Below, piece by piece: positions 15,966-26,552 of a stretch of DNA of 29,338 bases; the stretch's first letter is position 1; each line of letters begins with the position of its first letter. Under the pieces are notes generated by a model, which saw only the letters and a program-made list of their open reading frames with translations, was not told the DNA's origin and searched no databases. This stretch comes from Candidatus Cibiobacter qucibialis (GTDB lineage: Bacteria; Bacillota; Clostridia; Oscillospirales; Ruminococcaceae): the NCBI GenBank assembly GCA_004000625.1, contig SAUS01000033.1, positions 1 through 29,338 of the forward strand, written 5' to 3'. The position numbers and the translations under genes are program-made.

Positions 15966-18900
15966 TCACGCACCCGGCAGCAGGGCAACGGCATCGCGCA
16001 GGATGGTGAGAGGGTCCTCGCCGCGCAGGACATGCAGGCTGATGTAGGGGCGGCCTACGGCGTTGTAGATCACGCGGTGCGGCATGGCATCCATCATGGC
16101 CCCCATCTGCGCCGGGGTCACAACATCGGTGTACAAAATCAGATTGTCGTTGCGCTGCACGATCTCCACAATGCCTGCGCGGGCGGCTGTCACGCGCACC
16201 AGGCTGATGTCCACCAACCCCTGCACACTGCGCGGCGGGTCGCCGTAACGGTCAATCAACTCATCCAGTACATCCGTGGCATCGTCACGGGTGGTGATGG
16301 CCGCAATCTTCTTGTAGGCTTCGATCCGCCCGGCGGCATCGGGAATGTAGCTTTCCGGCAGATAGGCATCCACCGTAATGTCAACAAGGCAATCACTCTT
16401 GTCCGGCGCAGCAGGCTCGCCGCGGGCGGCTGCAATGGCCTGGTTCAGCATTTTTACATACAGCTCGTAACCAACCGCTTCCATGTGGCCGTGCTGGCTG
16501 TGTCCAAGCAGGTTGCCCGCGCCGCGGATCTGTAAATCGCGCATCGCAATGCGGAACCCGGAACCAAAAGAGGTAAACTCCCGGATGGCTGAAAGCCGCT
16601 TGGAGGCAATTTCCGTCAACACTTTGTCGCGCTGGAAGGTGAAATAGGCATACGCCTTGCGGTTGGAGCGCCCCACACGGCCGCGAATCTGGTACAGCTG
16701 TGAAAGCCCCATGCGGTCCGCATTCTCAATAATCAGGGTGTTGCAGTTGCGCACATCCACGCCGGTTTCAATCAGGGTGGTGCAGACCAGCACGTCGATC
16801 TCGTTGTCCAACAGCTGCTGCCAAACCGAGGAAATCTGCTCCTCCGTCATTTTGCCATGGGCGATGCCGACCCGCGCACCCGGCACCAGCTTTTGCACCT
16901 TGGCGGCGCACTGCTCAATGGTTTCGACTCGATTGTACAGGTAATACACCTGCCCGCCGCGGGCCAGCTCACGCCGGATGGCTTCGGCAATAATGGCATC
17001 GTCATATTCCAGCACATAGGTCTCAATGGGCTGGCGCTCAAAGGGCGGCTGTTCAATGGTGCTCATGTCCCGGATGCCGGACAGTGCCATGTTCAGCGTG
17101 CGGGGGATCGGCGTGGCCGAAAGGGTCAGCATGTCCACCCCGATAAAGTTCTCTTTCAGCTTTTCCTTGTGTTTTACGCCAAAGCGCTGCTCCTCGTCAA
17201 TGATGACAAGGCCCAGGTCTTTGAACTTTACATCGTCCGAAAGCAGGCGGTGGGTGCCCACCACAATGTCCACTGTGCCGTCTTTCAGGCCGCGGATGGT
17301 CTCTTTCTGCTCTTTGGCGCTGCGGTAACGGCTGAGCAGCCCGATGCGGATGGGAAAGGCCTCCATGCGGGCGATGGCCGTGTTGAAATGCTGCCACGCC
17401 AGAATGGTGGTGGGGGCCAGGATGGCGCACTGCTTGCCGCCCATCACGCATTTGAACGCGGCGCGCAGGGCAACCTCAGTCTTGCCCACGCCGACATCGC
17501 CGCACAGCAGGCGGTCCATCGGCCAGGGCTGCTCCATATCATGTTTGATCTCCGCCGCGCTGGAAAGCTGGTCCGGCGTTTCATCATAGGCAAAGCGCTG
17601 CTCAAAATCTCCCTGCCAGGTATCATCTGGAGGGAAGGCATGACCGTGCGCCCTTTTGCGGCGGGCGTACAGCTCAATCAGTTCCTTGGCCATCTGCTCG
17701 GTAGCGGCGCGCACCTTCTTGCGGGTCTTGGTCCACTCGGCCCCGCCCAGGCGGCTGAGCTTGACATTCTCCGAATCCCCCGGCGCGGTGTAGCGGGAAA
17801 GCAGGTCCAGCTGGGTGACGGGAACATACAGCACATCTTTTTTATCGTACTCAATGCGCAGGTAGTCTTTGGTAACGCCCTGAACCGCCATTCGCTGGAT
17901 GCCCGCATACCGGCCAATACCGTGGTTCTGGTGCACCACCAGATCGCCCGGCGTGATCTCGGTCAGGCTGTTCAGGGCATCTTTGGCCTTTTTACGCTTT
18001 TTCTTCTGGGAGCTGGTTTCGCCAAAAGCACGGCCTGTCAGCAAAGCATACTTGGCAAACGGAAATTCGCACCCAGCGGAAAGGTGCCCCGCCAGAACCT
18101 GCACCAGCCCGGCAGCGGGGGCTGCTGCAGCATCGGTGGTAACCAGAATGCCTTTATCGCGCAGGTCGCGTGCCAGACCGGCTGCGGCACGGTCGGTGCC
18201 GGCCAGCAGGGTAACGGTATAACCGGCATCGCACAGCGGTTTCAAATCCTCCAGCAGCCCGGCGACTTCGCCATTCCAGGCAGGCAGGGTGTGAGCCGGG
18301 GCGTTGATGATATCTTTCAGCGGCTGATCCGGCATGCTGCGGGCAAAGTTCTCGGCACAGATGGTGCGGTAGTATCCGGTTTTGGACCACAGGTAGCTTG
18401 GGTCCGCGTACAGGTTATCCAGCCCAGCGCAGAGGACGCCGTCCAGGATCAGGGATTTCAGTTCCTCGCCCCGGCGGTAGGCGGTCGCGCGGTCGGCTTC
18501 CCGGATGGAAGCAGGCTCTTCGGCCACAAGGATCGGGTCGTCAAAATAATCCAGCACGGTGGCGGGATGGGGGTAGCGCACGGCCAGGTATTTGTCCATG
18601 TTGACCGGCACGGCACCGCCATCCAGCAGGTCCAGATCGGCGGCCATACAGTCTGCCATGGCGGTTTTCTTTTTGCCGCGCTGCTTGGCCAAAAAGGCCC
18701 GAAGCTGCTCGGCGGCATCGGCAGGTTTGCCGAACAGAACTTCCCGCGCGGGGCTCAGGTAAAACTTATCAATGGCATCCTCGCGGCGCTGGGTGGTCAG
18801 GTCAAAGGTGTGCAGGGTATCGATCTCATCACCCCAAAATTCCATACGAACCGGCATTTTCTGGTCGGGAGCAAAAATATCCACAATATCGCCGCGCACA

Positions 18901-19409
18901 GAGAACTGGCCGGGGCCATCCACCTGGGCCCGGCGGGTGTAGCCGGCACCAAACAAAGCGGCCAGCAGGTCATCCCGCAGCAGAGTATCCCCCGCATGGA
19001 GGGTGCGGGTGTTGGCGCAGAAATCCTCTTTTGGGGTGGTGAACTGGGTCAGGGCTTCCGCGGGCACAGCCACGGCGCGCAGCCGCCCGCCTACCAGCTC
19101 GCCCAGCACAGCCAGGCGGCGGTACTCGTATTCGCGGGCGGTGCCCTCAATGGGGCGCAGCACATAGTCCCGCGCCGGGAACACGGCAGCGGGAATGCCC
19201 AGCGTGTTCAGGTCAGCAGCAAAGCGGGTGGCTTCGGCCTCGCCGGGGGTCACAATGCATAGCGGCTTATCCAACTGGCGGCACAGCGCGGCATACACCT
19301 GTGCGCGGCCGGATGCGGGCAGCCCAAACAGGGCGCATGCACCTTTGCCGGAAAGCGCGTGGCTCAGTTTTTTGTATTCGGTTGTGGTGGTAAACAATGC
19401 GTCAAACAT
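15966..19409 (-). CDS. mfd: Transcription-repair coupling factor
   Basis: The 1,147-residue SF2 translocase removes stalled RNA polymerase and recruits UvrA to lesions. The order is typical of Mfd: a UvrB-homology region at the N terminus (FGLPASGRAQVYAAL; later HPATVLDYFDDP), a CarD-like polymerase-interaction domain with DLVVHQNHGIGRYAGI near residue 495, and helicase motifs CGDVGVGKTE near residue 635, IIDEEQRFG near residue 738, SATPIPRTLNMAL, VGRSNRKAYAYF and GAGNLLGHSQHG. A C-terminal TRCF domain follows. AGGAGG lies 4 bases before the ATG at 19409; the upstream extension of the open frame is low-complexity and not family-like. It is divergent from the acyltransferase gene and follows pth on the same strand, as in many Firmicutes. 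Confidence 0.96.
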   Translation of the reverse strand: MFDALFTTTTEYKKLSHALSGKGACALFGLPASGRAQVYAALCRQLDKPLCIVTPGEAEATRFAADLNTLGIPAAVFPARDYVLRPIEGTAREYEYRRLAVLGELVGGRLRAVAVPAEALTQFTTPKEDFCANTRTLHAGDTLLRDDLLAALFGAGYTRRAQVDGPGQFSVRGDIVDIFAPDQKMPVRMEFWGDEIDTLHTFDLTTQRREDAIDKFYLSPAREVLFGKPADAAEQLRAFLAKQRGKKKTAMADCMAADLDLLDGGAVPVNMDKYLAVRYPHPATVLDYFDDPILVAEEPASIREADRATAYRRGEELKSLILDGVLCAGLDNLYADPSYLWSKTGYYRTICAENFARSMPDQPLKDIINAPAHTLPAWNGEVAGLLEDLKPLCDAGYTVTLLAGTDRAAAGLARDLRDKGILVTTDAAAAPAAGLVQVLAGHLSAGCEFPFAKYALLTGRAFGETSSQKKKRKKAKDALNSLTEITPGDLVVHQNHGIGRYAGIQRMAVQGVTKDYLRIEYDKKDVLYVPVTQLDLLSRYTAPGDSENVKLSRLGGAEWTKTRKKVRAATEQMAKELIELYARRKRAHGHAFPPDDTWQGDFEQRFAYDETPDQLSSAAEIKHDMEQPWPMDRLLCGDVGVGKTEVALRAAFKCVMGGKQCAILAPTTILAWQHFNTAIARMEAFPIRIGLLSRYRSAKEQKETIRGLKDGTVDIVVGTHRLLSDDVKFKDLGLVIIDEEQRFGVKHKEKLKENFIGVDMLTLSATPIPRTLNMALSGIRDMSTIEQPPFERQPIETYVLEYDDAIIAEAIRRELARGGQVYYLYNRVETIEQCAAKVQKLVPGARVGIAHGKMTEEQISSVWQQLLDNEIDVLVCTTLIETGVDVRNCNTLIIENADRMGLSQLYQIRGRVGRSNRKAYAYFTFQRDKVLTEIASKRLSAIREFTSFGSGFRIAMRDLQIRGAGNLLGHSQHGHMEAVGYELYVKMLNQAIAAARGEPAAPDKSDCLVDITVDAYLPESYIPDAAGRIEAYKKIAAITTRDDATDVLDELIDRYGDPPRSVQGLVDISLVRVTAARAGIVEIVQRNDNLILYTDVVTPAQMGAMMDAMPHRVIYNAVGRPYISLHVLRGEDPLTILRDAVALLPGA

Positions 19410-19471
19410 GGTGCCTCCTGCGCTTGCGCATGATAGGGCGGGTGATGTATAATTTTGAGGATACGAGTAAT

Positions 19472-19518
19472 ACGAGAGTTTTTGCCTCTTCTTTGAAAAG
19501 AAGAAATCGAAAAAGTTC
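19472..19518 (+). repeat. GAGTTTTTG...CTTCTTTGAAAAGAAG repeat, copy 2
   Basis: About 47 bases aligned with the unit at 15911-15958 in opposite orientation, sharing GAGTTTTTG, the palindromic core CTTCTTTGAAAAGAAG and CGAA. It lies upstream of the mfd start, so inverted copies flank mfd. Confidence 0.65.
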
Positions 19519-19570
19519 GGCAGAATAAAGAAATCAAATAATGCTGCAATAAGGAGCAGAATATAGAAAG

Positions 19571-20590
19571 ATGACAAAACATAAAAATGTAGCGCTGGAT
19601 GAGCTGCGTATTCTGGCGGCGCTGATGGTGCTGGGCGTGCATACCGGGCAGAAAGTTGGCCTGGGGGATGCCGCCGCGGTTGGCGCGCAGGGGGTACAAC
19701 TGTTTTTTGTGCTCAGCGGGTACCTGGCCGCGGCCAGCCTGAGCCGCCACCCGGAGCCGCTGCCGTATTACCAGCGCCGCATCCGGCGGATCCTGCCGCT
19801 GTACTGGCTGGTGCTGGTGCTGCGCTGGCTGTTCGATGCGGTACGCTATCTGGCGGCGGGCGCCAGTGCAGCCCAGCTGTTTGGCCCCGGCGGGCCGTGC
19901 GGGCCGGGTTACCTGCGGTACTTTGTATTTTTGCAGATGTGGCTGCCCAGTGATAACTGGATGCTGTGGAACAACCGCAACGTGCTGTGGACGATGAGCG
20001 CCTTTGCGTTCTTTTATCTGCTGGCCCCGTGGCTGTACCGGCTGTGCAAACGCTTTTGGGGTGCGCTGGCGTTGCTGGTGGTCTGCCTTGCGGTGAAGGG
20101 CAGGATCGGCGGCTTAATTGAAAGCAGTCTGGCGGCTTTCCCGGCAGAAGCCAACATCAGCGAGTTCAGCGCAAAAACGCCGGTCATGACGCTGTACTGC
20201 TTTATCTTTGGCATGGCGGCGTTTGCGGCAGTGCGGGAGAACAAGCAGTTTTTATACGGGGCATTCTGCATTCTGCTGGCAGTGCTCACCAACTTCCAGC
20301 GGGCGGGGTTCGAGTGCGTGTTTACGGTGCTTGTTCTATTGGCCGTGCAGAACCCGCAGGGCGTTGGCCTGGCGGAAAATCAGAAGCTCGCCCAGGCCGT
20401 GGAATTTGTGGGGGCGGGCAGCTTTTGGCTGTACCTGGCCCACCCGCTGGTGCTGGAGCTGCTGCCCAACACCGCGATGGGCGGCGCAGCCGCGTGGCTG
20501 TGCTTCGCCGGGGTATATGCCGTCTGCCTGATGGTGTGCTATGCGCTGTATACGCTTTTTGTGCGCCGGTATGAGCAGCGCTTTGCGTAA
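19571..20590 (+). CDS. Acyltransferase-3 family membrane protein
   Basis: The 339-residue polytopic membrane protein belongs to the OafA/acyltransferase-3 family, which transfers acetyl or other acyl groups to surface carbohydrates. Family signatures are LDELRILAALMVLGVHTG at residues 9-26 with the conserved His, GVQLFFVLSGYLAAASL, and RRIRRILPLYWL. About ten hydrophobic segments follow, including GSFWLYLAHPLVLELL near the C terminus. The acceptor is unknown; a wall polymer or exopolysaccharide is possible. AAGGAG lies 14 bases before the ATG, longer than usual. On the plus strand it interrupts the minus-strand order pth-mfd. Confidence 0.85.
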   Translation: MTKHKNVALDELRILAALMVLGVHTGQKVGLGDAAAVGAQGVQLFFVLSGYLAAASLSRHPEPLPYYQRRIRRILPLYWLVLVLRWLFDAVRYLAAGASAAQLFGPGGPCGPGYLRYFVFLQMWLPSDNWMLWNNRNVLWTMSAFAFFYLLAPWLYRLCKRFWGALALLVVCLAVKGRIGGLIESSLAAFPAEANISEFSAKTPVMTLYCFIFGMAAFAAVRENKQFLYGAFCILLAVLTNFQRAGFECVFTVLVLLAVQNPQGVGLAENQKLAQAVEFVGAGSFWLYLAHPLVLELLPNTAMGGAAAWLCFAGVYAVCLMVCYALYTLFVRRYEQRFA

Positions 20591-20654
20591 CCATTGTACT
20601 ATATTTGCAGCAAAACGGCAAAGTGAATTTTGAGAGAAGCGTTGCATGGAACGA

Positions 20655-20694
20655 CAAATGGCGGGCGGCCCAGATGGGCCGCCCGCTTTGGCAT
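20655..20694 (+). terminator. Strong hairpin after the acyltransferase gene
   Basis: GCGGGCGGCCC (20661-20671) and GGGCCGCCCGC (20676-20686) form a perfect 11-bp stem with an AGAT loop; outer CAAATG/CATTTG bases extend it. It is followed by TTTGGC, so the T run is weak, but position and stability fit a terminator. Confidence 0.6.
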
Positions 20695-20735
20695 TTGTAT
20701 GGTTGGAAAAGCTGTGCTTTTATCTTGTAGAGAAT

Positions 20736-20762
20736 GTGAGGACGAACATTGTTCGCCCGCGG
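20736..20762 (+). repeat. GTAGGG-type palindrome, diverged copy e
   Basis: GTGAGGACGAACA TT GTTCGCCC: arms GACGAAC/GTTCGCC with a TT loop and a GTGAGG foot in place of GTAGGG. Confidence 0.5.
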
Positions 20763-20803
20763 ACGTTGGCCGTATGCAGGGTGGAATATGTGGCAAGACC
20801 CGT

Positions 20804-20835
20804 CATGCGGGACGATGACGAGCATCGTCCCCTAC
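20804..20835 (-). repeat. GTAGGG-flanked palindrome, copy f
   Basis: GGGACGATG ACGAG CATCGTCCC then CTAC; the reverse complement matches copy a at 11064. The interval 20591-21029 holds three such palindromes plus the hairpin at 20661; no gene is seen. Confidence 0.7.
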
Positions 20836-20989
20836 AAATCATGTGCAGCGTTTATCACCATCGGCAAAGTTTTCCACAGTGCGCACACCCCTGCAGGTGT
20901 TCCATTAAACTACATCCCGTGTAATGATGGATTGCAAATTTGAAGTGAGAACACTTCTTTTGCGGGCATCTTACACAGAAAACAGGAAT

Positions 20990-21012
20990 GGGCGCACACT
21001 GTGCGCCCCTAC
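20990..21012 (-). repeat. GTAGGG-flanked palindrome, copy g
   Basis: GGGCGCACA CT GTGCGCCC then CTAC, 18 bases past the pth stop on the pth-coding strand. Arm bases differ from the other copies. Confidence 0.7.
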
Positions 21013-21029
21013 GGAACGCCTATCCGCGC

Positions 21030-21623
21030 TCAGCGGTTGAATTTATTCTGCGCTTCGCCCAGCTTGCCGGCCATCAACAGGCGGCAGGCGGCTTCCACGT
21101 CGGTGTGGCGGCCGGTCACAAGCTTGGCGTCATCGGGCGGGAACTTGCCCAGCACCCAGTCAGCCAGATCATAATCCGGGCGCGGCTTGGCGCCAACGCC
21201 AATGCGGATGCGGTAAAAATCCTCGCCGCCGGTGGAAGCGATAATGCTCTTTAGCCCGTTGTGCCCGCCAGCAGAACCGGAGGGCCGGATGCGGATGTGC
21301 CCCGGCTCCTGTGCAATGTCATCGCACAACACAATAATGTGGTTGCGCGGGATCTTGTAAAATGCCGCGGCGGGGGCGATGCTCTGGCCGCTCAGGTTCA
21401 TGTAGGTCAGCGGCTTTAGCAGCATCACTTTGCGGCCGTCCACCTGGGCAATGCCGTAAAGGCCCTGCCATTTGCTTTTGTTGATCTCGCACCCCCAGGC
21501 TTCGGCCAACGCATCCAGCGCGGCAAAACCGGTGTTGTGGCGGGTGCCGTCATATTTCGGCTCCGGGTTGCCCAGACCGGCAATCAGCCAGTCTGCCCCG
21601 GAACCACCTCCAAATAGTCCCAT
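21030..21623 (-). CDS. pth: Peptidyl-tRNA hydrolase
   Basis: The 197-residue cytosolic enzyme releases peptides from peptidyl-tRNA that has dropped off the ribosome. N19 and H29 in GLGNPEPKYDGTRHNTGF correspond to the active-site Asn and catalytic His of the family. KPLTYMNLSGQSI, the Asp in LCDDIAQEPG and RPSGSAGGHNGLKSII complete the signature. A short glycine-rich N-terminal extension (GLFGGGSGADW) precedes the usual start of the fold. AAGGAT lies upstream of the ATG at 21623. It is the last gene of a three-gene run with the DUF6054-like gene (29-base gap) and the GlmU-like gene. Confidence 0.95.
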   Translation of the reverse strand: MGLFGGGSGADWLIAGLGNPEPKYDGTRHNTGFAALDALAEAWGCEINKSKWQGLYGIAQVDGRKVMLLKPLTYMNLSGQSIAPAAAFYKIPRNHIIVLCDDIAQEPGHIRIRPSGSAGGHNGLKSIIASTGGEDFYRIRIGVGAKPRPDYDLADWVLGKFPPDDAKLVTGRHTDVEAACRLLMAGKLGEAQNKFNR

Positions 21624-21652
21624 AGTAAAAATCCTTATGTAATTTTGTGATT

Positions 21653-21997
21653 TTAGTGTGCACCAGGGGCAAAGCGTTCCACTGTGTCCCGGATGGTATC
21701 CAGGAAGGATTCTGCACCTAAGGTGTTGACCTTGAAAAACACAGCCTGGCTGCCGCCGGATGTGATGGCGGAAAGCCGGATCTGCCCGTCAGCTTCCAGC
21801 AGGGTCAGGCTCATGGTAACACGGCCATTGCCAATGGCACTGTAGCGTTCGTATACCCGTACAGCACAGCGGCCGGTGCTGAAGTTGAAATCACTGGAAC
21901 CTTCCAGCGTGGCCGAAACACTTTGTTTTACAACAGCGTCCAGCTCGGTCAGGATGGTGGTAAAATCCCCGGTCAAGGTGCGTTCCAAAATGGCCAT
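21653..21997 (-). CDS. DUF6054-like protein
   Basis: The 114-residue soluble protein of unknown function resembles the DUF6054 family of Clostridia as I remember it: an N-terminal GDFTTILTELDAVV, then SATLEGSSDFNFSTGRCAVRVYERYS, and the hallmark ITSGGSQAVFFKVNTLGAESFLD. No signal peptide, membrane helix or catalytic motif is seen. AAGGAGG lies 9 bases before the ATG at 21997. It sits between the GlmU-like gene (34-base gap) and pth in the same direction, so it is probably in one operon; this does not define its role. Confidence 0.7.
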   Translation of the reverse strand: MAILERTLTGDFTTILTELDAVVKQSVSATLEGSSDFNFSTGRCAVRVYERYSAIGNGRVTMSLTLLEADGQIRLSAITSGGSQAVFFKVNTLGAESFLDTIRDTVERFAPGAH

Positions 21998-22031
21998 GGC
22001 AGCAATCCTCCTTGCAGCAGGTCAGGGGGCA

Positions 22032-22766
22032 TCAGTCGTTTTTCTTTTCGGCTTCCAGCTTCTGTTTTTTGGCAACGTATTTTTCCAGCTTCTTGGCGCC
22101 CCAGGCGGCAACTTCGGCCTGCTTGGCGCGCTCAATGCCCAGGGCACCGTCCGGCACATCGTGGCCGATGGTGGAACCGGCAGCGGTAAAGGCGCGGCTG
22201 CCCACCTTGACCGGCGCCACCAGGTTGGTGTTGCAGCCGATGAACGCATAATCGCCGATGGTGGTGCGGTACTTGCCCTCGCCGTCATAGTTGCAGGTTA
22301 CGGTGCCGCAGCCAAAGTTGCAGTACTTGCCCACATCGGCATCGCCAATGTAAGTCAGGTGGCTGACAGTGTTGCCCTCGGCAAAGTTGGCATTCTTGGT
22401 TTCCACATAAGCGCCCAGGTGCACGCCCTCATCCGTCACGGTGCCGGTGCGCACATGGGTAAAGGGGCCAATCTTGTTGTTGGGGCCCAGATGGCTGTCA
22501 TAACACTGGCTGGCGTTCACGGTGGAACCGGCCTCAACAATGGTGTTCTCCAATAAGGTATTGGGGCCGATGACGCAGTTTGCCCCGATGACGGTTTTGC
22601 CGCGCAGGATGCAGCCCGGCAGGATCACTGCGCCGGGTGCGATCTCAACTTCGGGGTCAATAAAAACCTGGTCGCTGATGAACTCAACACCGTTCTGCAG
22701 GTGCTTTTCAAAAGTTTCTTCAAAGGCCGCTTTGGCGGCAAGGTATTTGGCTTTCGCTTCGGACAT
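22032..22766 (-). CDS. glmU: Stand-alone GlmU C-terminal domain (glucosamine-1-phosphate acetyltransferase-like)
   Basis: The 244-residue left-handed beta-helix protein matches only the acetyltransferase half of GlmU, which makes N-acetylglucosamine 1-phosphate for UDP-GlcNAc and peptidoglycan. It starts at the linker helix (AAKAAFEETFEKHLQNGVEF) and continues through hexapeptide repeats. YVETKNA carries the substrate-binding Lys, H136 in NTVSHLTYIGDADVG aligns with the catalytic His, and GCGTVTCNYDGEGKYRTTIGD and CNTNLVAPVKVG complete the active site. The N-terminal uridylyltransferase of about 230 residues is absent, so another gene must supply that step. AAAGGGG precedes the ATG at 22766. 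It leads the operon with a DUF6054-like gene and pth, and a terminator lies in its leader. Confidence 0.85.
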   Translation of the reverse strand: MSEAKAKYLAAKAAFEETFEKHLQNGVEFISDQVFIDPEVEIAPGAVILPGCILRGKTVIGANCVIGPNTLLENTIVEAGSTVNASQCYDSHLGPNNKIGPFTHVRTGTVTDEGVHLGAYVETKNANFAEGNTVSHLTYIGDADVGKYCNFGCGTVTCNYDGEGKYRTTIGDYAFIGCNTNLVAPVKVGSRAFTAAGSTIGHDVPDGALGIERAKQAEVAAWGAKKLEKYVAKKQKLEAEKKND

Positions 22767-22812
22767 AAAAATACCCCTTTCTGTTTTGGGCCAAAAGAGT
22801 ATACGGCCCTAC

Positions 22813-22849
22813 AAAAAAGCCCCGGAACAGGGCTGAAGCCTGCCGGGGC
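22813..22849 (-). terminator. Terminator in the leader of the GlmU-like gene
   Basis: On the minus strand GCCCCGG (22849-22843) pairs with CCGGGGC (22825-22819), followed by TTTTTT. Inner CAGGCT/AGCCCTG bases add pairing. It lies between the promoter at 22911-22938 and the ATG at 22766, with no intervening gene. Confidence 0.75.
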
Positions 22850-22910
22850 GGGATGAATTGAAAAAAGTGTTGCAGGATGTAATAAAATATTGTTTCCCAA
22901 CTTCTCACCC

Positions 22911-22938
22911 ATTATAATTTACCGCATTTTTGGTCAAA
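22911..22938 (-). promoter_or_regulatory. Promoter of the glmU-like operon
   Basis: Minus strand TATAAT (22916-22911) with TTTGAC 16 bases upstream (22938-22933). The predicted start, near 22904, gives a leader of about 140 bases. Confidence 0.6.
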
Positions 22939-23009
22939 TTGCAAGAGCCTGCCCCCAAAACTTTGTGAGATTTTCAGCGAAAATATTCGCCATTTATTTA
23001 ACAATGTAC

Positions 23010-23038
23010 TGGAAATTCCGGGTTGAGTCTGTTATAAT
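23010..23038 (+). promoter_or_regulatory. Extended -10 promoter of ppdK
   Basis: TGTTATAAT (23030-23038) is a perfect extended -10. TGGAAA 17 bases upstream is a moderate -35. The ppdK leader is about 75 bases. Confidence 0.7.
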
Positions 23039-23121
23039 GGACTTTGCAAGAGAGAAGATTCTTATTTTGCGGGTGTGCGCGGCACACCGGGAAGAAACCG
23101 TAATTTTGTTGGAGGTAACCT

Positions 23122-25797
<2,676 letters not shown>

Positions 25798-25831
25798 TCG
25801 CTTTATAGCGACGAAAACTTTTAACTAATTG

Positions 25832-25868
25832 AACAGGCGCACCGCTTTTGGCGGTGCGCCTGTTTTTG
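25832..25868 (+). terminator. Terminator of ppdK
   Basis: ACAGGCGCACCGC (25833-25845) and GCGGTGCGCCTGT (25851-25863) form a perfect 13-bp stem followed by TTTT. The recombinase remnant begins about 20 bases further on. Confidence 0.9.
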
Positions 25869-25887
25869 TTTGCAATGCACATGGGGG

Positions 25888-26552
25888 TTACAAATACACT
25901 TCCACGTTCAGATCAGTCCAGCCACGCTGACGGAATTGGGCGGGCAACCCATTCGACATACGATACTGGCGGGCAGTCTCAAAGTCAATCGTAAATGAGA
26001 GTACAGGGGAATTTTCCGGCTCCATAAGGTTATATCGTTCTTGTCCTGACTTCATTTCTCCGAAGGTCATTTTCCAGCGATAATGATGATTCTCGACTGG
26101 GGTAACAGCCTCCACAAATTCATTTATCAGTTCTTCAGAAATACGAGGTGCCGTAATGTCCACCATCTGAGAAAGCCCTTTTTTGATTTTGTTCAGGTCG
26201 AAGCTGACTTCTTCCTCAGCTGAGTCTGGAACGCTATTCTGTTGCGTTTTCAAGGCGTCCAATTCTGTAGTGGTCTGTGCATATAACTTCTGAAATTGCT
26301 CTCTTGTCAGTTCACCATCCGCTCGCATCTGACCGAGATTCAGAAGACGTTGCTCCAATTTTTCGATTTTCTTTTGTTTCTCCGCTTTTTCCGAATCAGT
26401 TTGTAACGTCGTGGAAAGGATGCAAGATTCAATCATCTGACAGGCCTTCAAAACAGCTTCTCTTTGGTCTCCCCACAGTTGGTCAAAAATCATCTTTGCC
26501 ATCAAATCAAGCTTCCATTCACAGATGACGATCGCATCACAATATTTTTGGC
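25888..26552 (-). pseudogene. C-terminal remnant of a large serine recombinase
   Basis: The frame is open to about 26553 and reads ...KYCDAIVICEWKLDLMAKMIFDQLWG, then a coiled-coil segment (TDSEKAEKQKKIEKLEQRLLNLGQMRADGELTREQF) and a basic C terminus. This layout, a long coiled coil within the C-terminal region, fits the end of TndX/TnpX-type large serine recombinases that move integrative elements. About 220 residues remain of a usual 500-560; the catalytic resolvase domain and the Recombinase domain are missing. The stop is only about 20 bases from the ppdK terminator, where an element end would be expected. It is joined head-to-head with the DacA remnant. Family call is from motif style and not certain. 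Confidence 0.7.

Noticed and set aside
16857..19262. An 801-codon plus-strand open frame
   Set aside because: Complement of mfd, which has all helicase motifs.
19410..19577. N-terminal extension of mfd by 56 residues
   Set aside because: Phe-rich low-complexity translation including the 19472-19518 repeat; AGGAGG marks the ATG at 19409.
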